NCBI GenBank assembly: GCA_002344885.1
Contig: DDUQ01000058.1
Coordinates: 54,281-118,280, forward strand
Source of the DNA: Comamonadaceae bacterium UBA2334
GTDB taxonomy: Bacteria; Pseudomonadota; Gammaproteobacteria; Burkholderiales; Burkholderiaceae_C
Length of the DNA stretch: 64,000 nucleotides
Reading direction: 5' to 3'
Within the stretch, counting starts at the first letter, position 1. Each line of letters begins with the position of its first letter. Of the stretch, positions 7,986 to 14,941 are shown piece by piece. The notes below the pieces were generated by a model that made no database searches, was not told the origin of the DNA, and saw nothing but the letters and a program-made list of their open reading frames with translations. The position numbers and the translations under genes are program-made.

Positions 7986-9065
7986 ATGCCTGCACCGGTT
8001 GCTGCGGCGGTATCGCCATCCAAGTTTCAGGCCCTCGATCTGTTGGCCACGCTGGTGGCGGTCGTCAATGCCGAAGGGCGTGTGTTGTTTGTCAACGCTG
8101 CGCTCGAAGACGCACTGGGCTTGTCGCGGCGCAGCGTGACGGGTGGCAACCTGTCTGATTTTTTTGCCAATCCTTCTCAGTTGCTGAACGCTCTGGCCGG
8201 GGCGCAGGACAACGAATTTGCCGCGCTGCGCTACGACGCTTGGTTGAAGTCGCAGCACCGCGACCCTTTGCCGGTGCATGTCGTGGTGGCGCAGACGGAA
8301 GTCCCCAGCGAAGTCGTGGTGGAGTTGTTGCCGCTTGAACAGCAGTCCCGGCAGGACAGGGAAGAGCGCCTCATTGGTCAGGCGCAGGCCAACAAGGAGC
8401 TCATCCGCAACCTGGCCCACGAAATCAAGAACCCGTTGGGGGGCATTCGCGGGGCCGCGCAACTGTTGCAGATGGAGCTGACATCGCGTGAACTGATCGA
8501 GTACACGCAGGTCATCGTTCACGAAGCAGACCGCTTGCAATCGCTGGTGGACCGTTTGCTGGCACCCCATCGGCGGCCGCATCTGGTCGGCGACGTGAAC
8601 ATCCATGAGGTGTGTGAACGGGTGCGGTCGCTCATCCTGGCTGAATTTCCCAAGGGCCTGCGGGTGGTGCGTGACTACGACACCTCTTTGCCCGAGTTCC
8701 GTGGTGACCGCGAACAGCTCATCCAGGCGGTGCTCAACATCACACACAACGCGGCATTGGCGCTGGCTGACCGGCGTGCGCAGGGCGATGCGTGCATCAC
8801 ATTCCGCACCCGCGTCAGCCGTCAGGTGACGTTTGGCAAACAACGCTACAGGTTGGCATTGGAATTGCATGTCATTGACAACGGGCCCGGCGTGCCGGAC
8901 TCGATCAAGGACCGCATCTTCTATCCCCTGGTCTCAGGGCGCGAGGGTGGGTCCGGCTTGGGGTTGACACTGGCGCAGACGTTTGTCCAGCAGCACCATG
9001 GCCTGATCGAGTGCGACAGCGAGCCCGGCCGCACCGACTTCAAGATTCTGATTCCCCTGCCTTGA
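7986..9065 (+). CDS. glnL: nitrogen regulation sensor histidine kinase NtrB (GlnL)
   Basis: Sensor kinase/phosphatase that sets the phosphorylation of NtrC according to PII status. The roughly 359-residue protein has an N-terminal PAS domain (residues about 15-110), the H-box NLAHEIKNPLGGIRGAAQLL with the phospho-accepting His near residue 145, the N-box NITHNAALALAD, and G-boxes DNGPGVP and GGSGLGLTLAQ. It has no membrane segment, consistent with a cytoplasmic sensor. A TTG at 7971 could also start it; the ATG at 7986 was chosen as the stronger codon. It is followed after 81 bases by its response regulator. Confidence 0.95.
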   Translation: MPAPVAAAVSPSKFQALDLLATLVAVVNAEGRVLFVNAALEDALGLSRRSVTGGNLSDFFANPSQLLNALAGAQDNEFAALRYDAWLKSQHRDPLPVHVVVAQTEVPSEVVVELLPLEQQSRQDREERLIGQAQANKELIRNLAHEIKNPLGGIRGAAQLLQMELTSRELIEYTQVIVHEADRLQSLVDRLLAPHRRPHLVGDVNIHEVCERVRSLILAEFPKGLRVVRDYDTSLPEFRGDREQLIQAVLNITHNAALALADRRAQGDACITFRTRVSRQVTFGKQRYRLALELHVIDNGPGVPDSIKDRIFYPLVSGREGGSGLGLTLAQTFVQQHHGLIECDSEPGRTDFKILIPLP

Positions 9066-9146
9066 AGCCGGAGGCCCTGCCAGTCAGGGTCAGGAACAGG
9101 GGTGTTTGGCAAGGGGATGTTCCCCTGGCACACAGGAAGCTGACGC

Positions 9147-10736
9147 ATGAAACCCATCTGGATCGTTGATGACGATCAGTCCATCCGCTTTGTGCTGGAG
9201 AAGGCGCTGCTGCGGGAGAACCTGCCCACGCGCAGCTTCTCCAACCCACAGGACGTGCTGGCCGCGCTGATCGACGTGCCAGACGAACTCGGTCCACAGG
9301 TGCTGGTGAGTGACATCCGCATGCCGGGTGGGTCCGGGCTGGACTTGCTGGACAAGGTCAAGAAGAAGCTGCCCGGTTTGCCCGTGATCATCATGACCGC
9401 GTTTTCCGACCTGGACAGCGCGGTGTCGGCCTTTCAGGGCGGGGCGTTCGAGTACCTGCCCAAGCCTTTCGATTTGCCCAAGGCGGTGGAACTCATCCGC
9501 CGGGCGGTGGAAGAAAGCCAGCGTGAAGAGGTGGCCGAGGAACGCATGGTGGCTGCGCCCGAGATGCTCGGACAGGCCCCTGCGATGCAGGATGTGTTCC
9601 GTGCCATCGGGCGGTTGAGCCAGAGCAACGTCACGGTCATGATCACGGGCGAGTCCGGTTCGGGCAAAGAGCTGGTTGCCCGGGCATTGCACAAGCACTC
9701 ACCGCGCGCCAATGGGCCGTTTGTTGCGATCAATACTGCGGCCATTCCGAAGGATTTGCTCGAGAGTGAGCTGTTTGGCCATGAGCGCGGTGCGTTCACA
9801 GGTGCGCAAACCATGCGCCGTGGCCGGTTCGAGCAGGCAGAGGGCGGCACCCTGTTTCTGGATGAAATCGGTGACATGCCGTTCGATTTGCAGACACGTT
9901 TGCTGCGTGTGCTGTCAGATGGCCACTTTTACCGCGTGGGGGGCCACAGCGCGGTCAAGTCCAACGTGCGGGTCATTGCCGCCACCCACCAGAACCTGGA
10001 GCAACGCGTCAAGGAAGGTGTGTTCCGCGAGGACTTGTTCCACCGCCTCAATGTCATCCGTCTGCGTTTGCCGGCCCTGCGCGAGCGGCGTGAAGACATC
10101 CCCACGTTGACCCGCCATTTCCTGGCCCAGAGTGCCCAGCAACTGGGCGTGGAGCCCAAGCGGATTGCCGATGCCGCCCTCCAGCGACTGGCTGGCTTCG
10201 ATTTTCCGGGCAACGTCCGGCAGCTCGAAAACGTTTGCCACTGGCTTACGGTCATGGCACCGGCGCAGGTCATCGACGAGAAGGACCTGCCCCCCGAGGT
10301 GCTGTCGCAGCCACAGTTGGCAGCGGTGGGTGCAAACGTTGTACCTGCAGCGGCTGTGCAGGTTACCGAGCATGCGCCAGCCTCACCGGTGGACGCTGGC
10401 GGGGTTCAGCCCATGCAGCCCGTTGCGCACGCTGACGTTGGCGTGGCCGTCGCGGGAGCGCCGGTCGGGCAGCCCAACGGTGCCCTGCCACCCGGCGCAG
10501 ACATGCCAACGCCTGACGGCATGCAGGCATGGCTGCAAGGGTTGAAGACCGAGGCCCAAATGCTGCTGGATGCGGGCCGCGACGATGTGTGGGATGTGCT
10601 GACACGCAAGTTCGAGGCTCAGCTCATCCTCACGGCGCTGGCCAACACCAGGGGACGCAGGATCGAAGCGGCACAACGCCTGGGCATTGGCCGCAACACC
10701 ATCACGCGCAAGATTCAGGAACTGAATCTGGATTGA
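9147..10736 (+). CDS. glnG: nitrogen regulation response regulator NtrC (GlnG)
   Basis: Sigma54-dependent enhancer-binding activator of nitrogen-assimilation genes. The 529-residue protein has three parts. The receiver (residues 1-120) has DDD and the phospho-acceptor Asp56 in SDIRMPGG. The AAA+ domain (about 140-385) has Walker A GESGSGKE, the sigma54 contact GAFTGA at 215-220 and FPGNVRQLENV. A Fis-type helix-turn-helix sits at the end (RIEAAQRLGIGRNTITRKIQ). It is about 60 residues longer than the enteric protein because of an Ala/Val/Pro-rich linker at about 390-456. It probably acts on the two sites upstream of glnA in this window. Confidence 0.96.
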   Translation: MKPIWIVDDDQSIRFVLEKALLRENLPTRSFSNPQDVLAALIDVPDELGPQVLVSDIRMPGGSGLDLLDKVKKKLPGLPVIIMTAFSDLDSAVSAFQGGAFEYLPKPFDLPKAVELIRRAVEESQREEVAEERMVAAPEMLGQAPAMQDVFRAIGRLSQSNVTVMITGESGSGKELVARALHKHSPRANGPFVAINTAAIPKDLLESELFGHERGAFTGAQTMRRGRFEQAEGGTLFLDEIGDMPFDLQTRLLRVLSDGHFYRVGGHSAVKSNVRVIAATHQNLEQRVKEGVFREDLFHRLNVIRLRLPALRERREDIPTLTRHFLAQSAQQLGVEPKRIADAALQRLAGFDFPGNVRQLENVCHWLTVMAPAQVIDEKDLPPEVLSQPQLAAVGANVVPAAAVQVTEHAPASPVDAGGVQPMQPVAHADVGVAVAGAPVGQPNGALPPGADMPTPDGMQAWLQGLKTEAQMLLDAGRDDVWDVLTRKFEAQLILTALANTRGRRIEAAQRLGIGRNTITRKIQELNLD

Positions 10737-10868
10737 GTTGCCATGCCCCGGTGGCGGGGGCGGGTGAGGGCCAAATGGTGTGGGGCTGGATCCCTGGCCA
10801 GAGTGGCGCGGGTCGCCCCACTGTTCGGGCAACCCCAATGGCGGTCGTGCAGGCTTCGCCGAACGTGT

Positions 10869-11690
10869 TCAGCCCAGCGTCAGCACCACGGGCGCATGGT
10901 CGCTGGGGCGCTCGTTTTTGCGGGGTTGCTTGTCCACTGCACAGGCGCTGGCCATGGGGCGCAGGGCGCTACTCACCAGGATGTGGTCGATGCGCAAGCC
11001 ACGGTTGCGTCGGAAGGCAAATTCCCGGTAATCCCACCAGGAGTAGTTTTTGTCGGGTTGAGGGAACAGTCGAACGCTGTCGTGCAGGCCCAGGTCGATC
11101 AGGGCCTGCAGGTGCTGGCGTTCTTCCGTGGTGCAGTGGATGGCCTCCCGCATCCCCTCAGGGTCCCACACGTCGGCATCGTCGAACGTGATGTTGTAGT
11201 CGCCCATCAGCACCAGGTGGGGGTGGTGCGCCAGTTCCTGTTGCACCCAGGTTCGCAGAGCCTCCAGCCAGCGCATTTTGTAGGCGAACTTGTCGCTGCC
11301 CGGTGCCTGTCCGTTGGGAAAGTACGCGCCGATGACCCGGATGGTCCGCGCGCTGGTCGCTCCTGATGTGGCGGGCGCTTCAGGCAGCGCAAAGCTTCCG
11401 GCAATCACCCGCGCATGGTCGTCCTCAAAACCAGGGATGTTTTTCACCACCTCGGAGGCGGCGCTGCGTGTGATGAGGGCGACACCGTTGTAGGTTTTCT
11501 GGCCGAACCACTGCGCCTGGTAACCCGCCTCGGCAAAGGCGGCAGCCGGGAACTTGTCGTCCGTCATCTTCAGTTCCTGCAGGGCCAGAATGTCGACAGG
11601 GGCACCGTTGCTTGCCTGCTGAGCCAGCCAGTCCAAGACCTGTGGCAATCGCACGGCCAACGAGTTGACGTTCCACGTGGCAAATTTCAT
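10869..11690 (-). CDS. xthA: exodeoxyribonuclease III
   Basis: AP endonuclease and 3'-to-5' exonuclease of base-excision repair. The 273-residue protein fits the family length (E. coli 268). Motifs are MKFATWNVNSL, LQELKMTDDKFP (metal-binding Glu), GDYNITFDDADVWDPEGM, WWDYREFAFRRNRGLRIDHILVS and SDHAPVV (catalytic Asp-His). It is the last gene of a minus-strand run folA-DUF4337-xthA. No Shine-Dalgarno sequence is seen; nine T residues precede the ATG and belong to a dispersed-repeat copy, so translation may rely on the U-rich leader. Confidence 0.96.
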   Translation of the reverse strand: MKFATWNVNSLAVRLPQVLDWLAQQASNGAPVDILALQELKMTDDKFPAAAFAEAGYQAQWFGQKTYNGVALITRSAASEVVKNIPGFEDDHARVIAGSFALPEAPATSGATSARTIRVIGAYFPNGQAPGSDKFAYKMRWLEALRTWVQQELAHHPHLVLMGDYNITFDDADVWDPEGMREAIHCTTEERQHLQALIDLGLHDSVRLFPQPDKNYSWWDYREFAFRRNRGLRIDHILVSSALRPMASACAVDKQPRKNERPSDHAPVVLTLG

Positions 11691-11740
11691 AAAAAAAAAT
11701 GGTCTTAACGCTTTTAGGTGTAAGTTTGGGTGCTATGCAT
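11691..11740 (-). repeat. dispersed AGCGCTTT repeat, copy B (xthA leader)
   Basis: The plus strand reads nine A residues, then GGTCTTAACGCTTTTAGG and TGCTATG further on. It aligns by eye with copy I near 55941-55991 (shared GTCT, ACGCTTTT and TGCTATG blocks). It fills the gap between the DUF4337 gene and xthA, so the xthA leader derives from it. Confidence 0.55.
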
Positions 11741-12348
11741 CAGATGTGAAGTGCGGCGGCTACACCCACCGCCAAGCCTGCGCCACCCGCCACAAACATA
11801 GCGTATTCCAGCCATTTTTTGCGGGTCAACAGCGCAATGGCTGCCAGTGCAATGGACACCTGAAGCGCGGTGGTTGCCTGAGCCCAGCGGTGGTGCTGGT
11901 GTATCTGCTCGTCAGAGCGTTGATCCCATGCTTTGGCTTCAGCTTCCAGCTTGTCGGCAACCGCTTTGATGTCGCCTTTTTCTTTCTCGTAGCGGTCAAC
12001 CTTGTTTTGGTATTTGCTTTTTTCTTCCGCGTTGACAGCCAGGTCGCGTGACATTTCAGCCAGTGACTGCTTCGTGCTCTTGGCCTGGAAGTAATTCCAC
12101 TGGTTGGACGCCTCTGTTTTTTTGAGGGCAGCGTTGTTTTTGAACAGCCCTGCATTGGCTTGGGTGGCACCGCCCATGTAGCCGAACAGCGCGCCGACCG
12201 TCGCGATGATCGCTGTGAACATGGCAATCTGGTTGGTCATTTTTCTGGATGCTGCATCCTCTTCGTGGTGCCCGCCATGGCCACCGGTTCGGGCGTGTTC
12301 GAGCTCGTGGTCGTGTGGGCCATGCACGTGAAAGCCGTGTCCTGACAT
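11740..12348 (-). CDS. DUF4337 family membrane protein
   Basis: A 202-residue protein of the DUF4337 family, function unknown. A His-rich N-terminus (MSGHGFHVHGPHDHELEH) precedes one transmembrane segment (IAMFTAIIATVGALFGYMGG). A long charged helix with coiled-coil character follows (residues about 70-150), then two hydrophobic segments at the C-terminus. The His cluster could bind metal; nothing else supports that. It starts one base after the folA stop, so the pair is probably one transcript. Confidence 0.85.
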   Translation of the reverse strand: MSGHGFHVHGPHDHELEHARTGGHGGHHEEDAASRKMTNQIAMFTAIIATVGALFGYMGGATQANAGLFKNNAALKKTEASNQWNYFQAKSTKQSLAEMSRDLAVNAEEKSKYQNKVDRYEKEKGDIKAVADKLEAEAKAWDQRSDEQIHQHHRWAQATTALQVSIALAAIALLTRKKWLEYAMFVAGGAGLAVGVAAALHI

Positions 12349-12349
12349 G

Positions 12350-12850
12350 TCAGATGTCCCTTTTCGATTGATTCCGGTAAGTGGCGAAACTGTATGTCAA
12401 GCCGGTTGCGCTGCAATGCGATGTGCGCTCGGCTTCCACCCACGCCGGGCCCAGCACGGGCGCGAAGGCATCACCGCCGTAGTCAGCATCGATTTCCGTG
12501 ACCACCACCCTGTGCGCCAGCGGCAGGGCCTGCCGGTACACCTCAGCACCGCCGATGACCCAGACATCATCATAATTTCTCAAAAAGCCTAGTGCACTTT
12601 CCATGTCAGAAAAGCGCTGAACACCATTTTCATGCCAATTTTCGTTGCGCGTCAGCACCACGTTCACCCTGCCAGGCAGCGGGCGGAAGCGGGGTGGCAG
12701 CGAGTCCCAGGTTTTGCGGCCCATGATGACCGGGCAGCCCAGGGTGCAGCGTTTGAAGTGCGCCAGGTCTTCCGGCAAATGCCAGGGCAGTGTGTTGTTC
12801 GATCCGATCACGCCGTTGCGGGCGCGGGCATAAATGAGGTTGATGCGCAT
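12350..12850 (-). CDS. folA: dihydrofolate reductase
   Basis: Reduces dihydrofolate to tetrahydrofolate with NADPH, replenishing the cofactor used by thymidylate synthase. The 166-residue protein has INLIYARARNGVIG, LPWHLPEDLAHFKR with the catalytic acidic residue, MGRKTWDSLP, VVLTRN and the nucleotide loop VWVIGGAEVY. thyA lies upstream on the same strand, separated by a DMT transporter gene. The codons for about residues 75-90 come from an AT-rich repeat copy (12581-12630), but the family motifs around it are intact. Confidence 0.96.
   Translation of the reverse strand: MRINLIYARARNGVIGSNNTLPWHLPEDLAHFKRCTLGCPVIMGRKTWDSLPPRFRPLPGRVNVVLTRNENWHENGVQRFSDMESALGFLRNYDDVWVIGGAEVYRQALPLAHRVVVTEIDADYGGDAFAPVLGPAWVEAERTSHCSATGLTYSFATYRNQSKRDI
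12581..12630 (-). repeat. dispersed AGCGCTTT repeat, copy C (inside folA)
   Basis: The minus strand reads AAAATGGTGTTCAGCGCTTT, then TCTGACATGGAAAGTGC and CTTTTTG. It shares the AGCGCTTT and GGAAAG blocks with the moeA and hpaF copies and encodes GVQRFSDMESALGFL in frame. Assignment is by eye; a chance AT-rich patch is the alternative. Confidence 0.4.
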
Positions 12851-12919
12851 GCGTGGGATGGTAGAGGTGCTTGGGTGGCCGCATGCCAGAGCTGAACAGC
12901 GGGGCGCGGCAGTTTACCG

Positions 12920-13795
12920 TCAGCTTTTGCGTGCGGGCAGCAGCACGGCTGCGATGGCACTCATCACCAGTGCCACGGCCGCATAGTCTTGCCAGTGGGG
13001 CACCTCGCCGACGATGAAGGTGGCGCTGAGGGTGCCGATCAGCGGAATGGCCATCACGCTCATGGCGCTGGTGGCGGGGGGCAGGTTGCGCGCCAGGCCA
13101 AACCAGATGATCTGCGCAAACCCGTAGTTGATGAGCACACCGTACAGCAGGCTGACCCACATCACGGCGCTGAATTGCAGGTTGGGCAACGGTTCGAAGA
13201 CAAACGCCAGCACCCACACACAGCCGCAGGTCAGCAGCATCATCCACACCACCAGTGCCTCGGTGGGCAGGGTGATCACGGCGCGGCGCATCATCAGTGT
13301 GCCCAGCGCCCAGCTGATAGCCGCCATCTCCATCCACAGCACGCCCAGTGGCCGGCCCGTCAGGTTTTGCAGTTCGTGGGCCATCAGCAGCGCAATGGCC
13401 AGGCTGACGGCACCCGTAGCCCACAGTACGCGGGGTGTGAGCTTCTGGCCGAAAAATGCGGCACCCAGCAACACCGTCCACACCGGCATGGTGAACCCCA
13501 GCACCGATGCCCTGCCCGAACTGAGTTCCTTGAGCCCGAAAATGGAAATGGTGTGCCAGCCCAGCATGTTGGGCACTGCCAGTGTGGCCACCGTGCGCCA
13601 CTCCGAGCCCGCTGGCCACATGCGGATGCCTTTGTGGCGGAAATAGACAAACAGCCAGGCGGCCCCCAGCGTCATGGTGATGGCCCGGAAGTACAGCGGC
13701 GTGAGTTCGCGCAGCGACAGCTTCATCACAGGCCAGTTCACCCCCCACATGAGCGTGAGGGCCACCAGGGCCAGCAGTTGCTTGCGCGTCAGCAC
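12920..13795 (-). CDS. EamA/DMT family transporter
   Basis: A 291-residue protein with about ten hydrophobic helices in two repeats, opening LALVALTLMWGVNWPVMKLSL, typical of EamA-type drug/metabolite transporters. It probably exports small metabolites from the cytoplasm; the substrate cannot be read from sequence. It starts 10 bases after the thyA stop on the same strand and could be read with it. The neighbours are folate/thymidylate genes, but there is no evidence that it transports a folate. Confidence 0.85.
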   Translation of the reverse strand: MLTRKQLLALVALTLMWGVNWPVMKLSLRELTPLYFRAITMTLGAAWLFVYFRHKGIRMWPAGSEWRTVATLAVPNMLGWHTISIFGLKELSSGRASVLGFTMPVWTVLLGAAFFGQKLTPRVLWATGAVSLAIALLMAHELQNLTGRPLGVLWMEMAAISWALGTLMMRRAVITLPTEALVVWMMLLTCGCVWVLAFVFEPLPNLQFSAVMWVSLLYGVLINYGFAQIIWFGLARNLPPATSAMSVMAIPLIGTLSATFIVGEVPHWQDYAAVALVMSAIAAVLLPARKS

Positions 13796-13804
13796 CGGCC
13801 GTGC

Positions 13805-14635
13805 TCAGACCGCCACGGGGGCTTTGATGGCCGGGTGCGGGTCGTAGCCCGTCACGTCGAAGTCTTCAAACTGGTAGTCAAAGATGCTGTCGGGGCGACG
13901 CTTGATGGTCAGCGTGGGGTAGGGCCGTGGCTCGCGGCTCAACTGCAGCGCCACCTGTTCCGCATGGTTGCTGTAGATGTGGCAGTCGCCCCCGGTCCAG
14001 ATGAAGTCGCCCACGTCCAGGTCGCACTGCTGCGCCACCATGTGCGTCAGCAGTGCATAGCTGGCAATGTTGAAGGGCACGCCCAGAAAAATGTCGGCGC
14101 TGCGCTGGTACAGCTGGCAGCTCAGTTGGCCGCGCTGGCCCGCCTCGGTGGGCGGGGCCACGTAGAACTGGAAAAACGCGTGGCAGGGCATCAGCGCCAT
14201 CTGGTCCAGTTCGGCCACGTTCCAGGCGCTGACGATGATGCGGCGCGAATCGGGGTTGGTTTTCAGGGTCTTGATGACTTCGGAAATCTGGTCAATGTGC
14301 GTGCCATCGGCCTTGGGCCAGCTGCGCCACTGCACGCCGTACACCGGCCCCAGGCTGCCGTCTTCCCGCGCCCATTCATCCCAGATGGTCACGCCGCGCG
14401 CGCGCAAATCGTTGTTGTTGCTGGAACCCGTCAGAAACCACAGCAGCTCGTGGATGATGGACTTCAGGTGCACCTTTTTGGTGGTGACCAGCGGAAACCC
14501 TTCGCTCAGGTTGAATCGCATCTGGTAGCCGAACACGCTGGTGGTGCCGGTGCCCGTGCGGTCAGCCTTGAACACGCCGTTGCGCTGCACATGGCGCACA
14601 AAGTCTTCGTACTGGGAGCGTATGGGGTGCTGCAT
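13805..14635 (-). CDS. thyA: thymidylate synthase
   Basis: Methylates dUMP to dTMP using methylene-tetrahydrofolate. From the ATG at 14635 it is 276 residues (E. coli 264). Motifs are the phosphate-binding [34 protein letters not shown], the catalytic Cys in [37 protein letters not shown] and the dUMP site GDCHIYSNH. The open frame extends 32 codons upstream, but [12 protein letters not shown] is the conserved start. The SRP RNA gene ends about 75 bases upstream on the same strand. Confidence 0.97.
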   Translation of the reverse strand: MQHPIRSQYEDFVRHVQRNGVFKADRTGTGTTSVFGYQMRFNLSEGFPLVTTKKVHLKSIIHELLWFLTGSSNNNDLRARGVTIWDEWAREDGSLGPVYGVQWRSWPKADGTHIDQISEVIKTLKTNPDSRRIIVSAWNVAELDQMALMPCHAFFQFYVAPPTEAGQRGQLSCQLYQRSADIFLGVPFNIASYALLTHMVAQQCDLDVGDFIWTGGDCHIYSNHAEQVALQLSREPRPYPTLTIKRRPDSIFDYQFEDFDVTGYDPHPAIKAPVAV

Positions 14636-14710
14636 GTAGTCTGGCTGAGGCAGGTGCTGCAGGTGAAGAGGGCCCGAAGTCGCAACTCGGACGCTCGAGA
14701 GAAGGGGGGT

Positions 14711-14804
14711 GACGAGCCTTGACCCCGGCACTGGCTACACAGTTAGGGCTGCTTGGTTCCCCACCTGACCCGGTTGGCCGCTTCACCATGCGGGAAGGCC
14801 CGTC
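14711..14804 (-). ncRNA. ffs: signal recognition particle RNA (4.5S RNA)
   Basis: The minus strand carries the conserved SRP apical core: GGTCAGGTGGGGAACCAAGC followed by AGCC, the symmetric and asymmetric loops bound by Ffh. The outer arms GACGGGCCTT (5') and AAGGCTCGTC (3') pair over 10 bp with one G-U, defining a roughly 94-nt small SRP RNA. The ends are set by this pairing and may be off by a few bases. It scaffolds Ffh for co-translational targeting of membrane proteins. Placement next to dnaX is common in related bacteria. Confidence 0.9.
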
Positions 14805-14811
14805 ACCGCGC

Positions 14812-14843
14812 ATTGTAGCTGCCAAGCGACCGGGGGTTGACAA
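14812..14843 (-). promoter_or_regulatory. probable promoter of ffs
   Basis: The minus strand has a good -10 box TACAAT (14812-14817), placed so that transcription would start at the predicted 5' end of the SRP RNA. Upstream, TTGTCA lies 20 bases away, longer than ideal; an overlapping weaker -35 at 17 bases is possible. Confidence 0.6.
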
Positions 14844-14941
14844 CCGGGTGGTTGGCCGTATGCCCAGTGAACCGCATGCGCGGCGCGCATCCCTGGCGTG
14901 CGTCGGTGGCCTGAATGGGGCGTCACCTAGAATCCTGCCCC

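Noticed and set aside
12989..14722. 577-codon plus-strand open frame across the DMT transporter and thyA
   Set aside because: It covers two recognised minus-strand genes; its translation is rich in His/Gln/Arg and matches nothing known to me.
14711..14804. Protein-coding reading of the region upstream of thyA
   Set aside because: The open frame upstream of the thyA ATG runs through the SRP RNA; the conserved RNA core and pairing ends explain it better.
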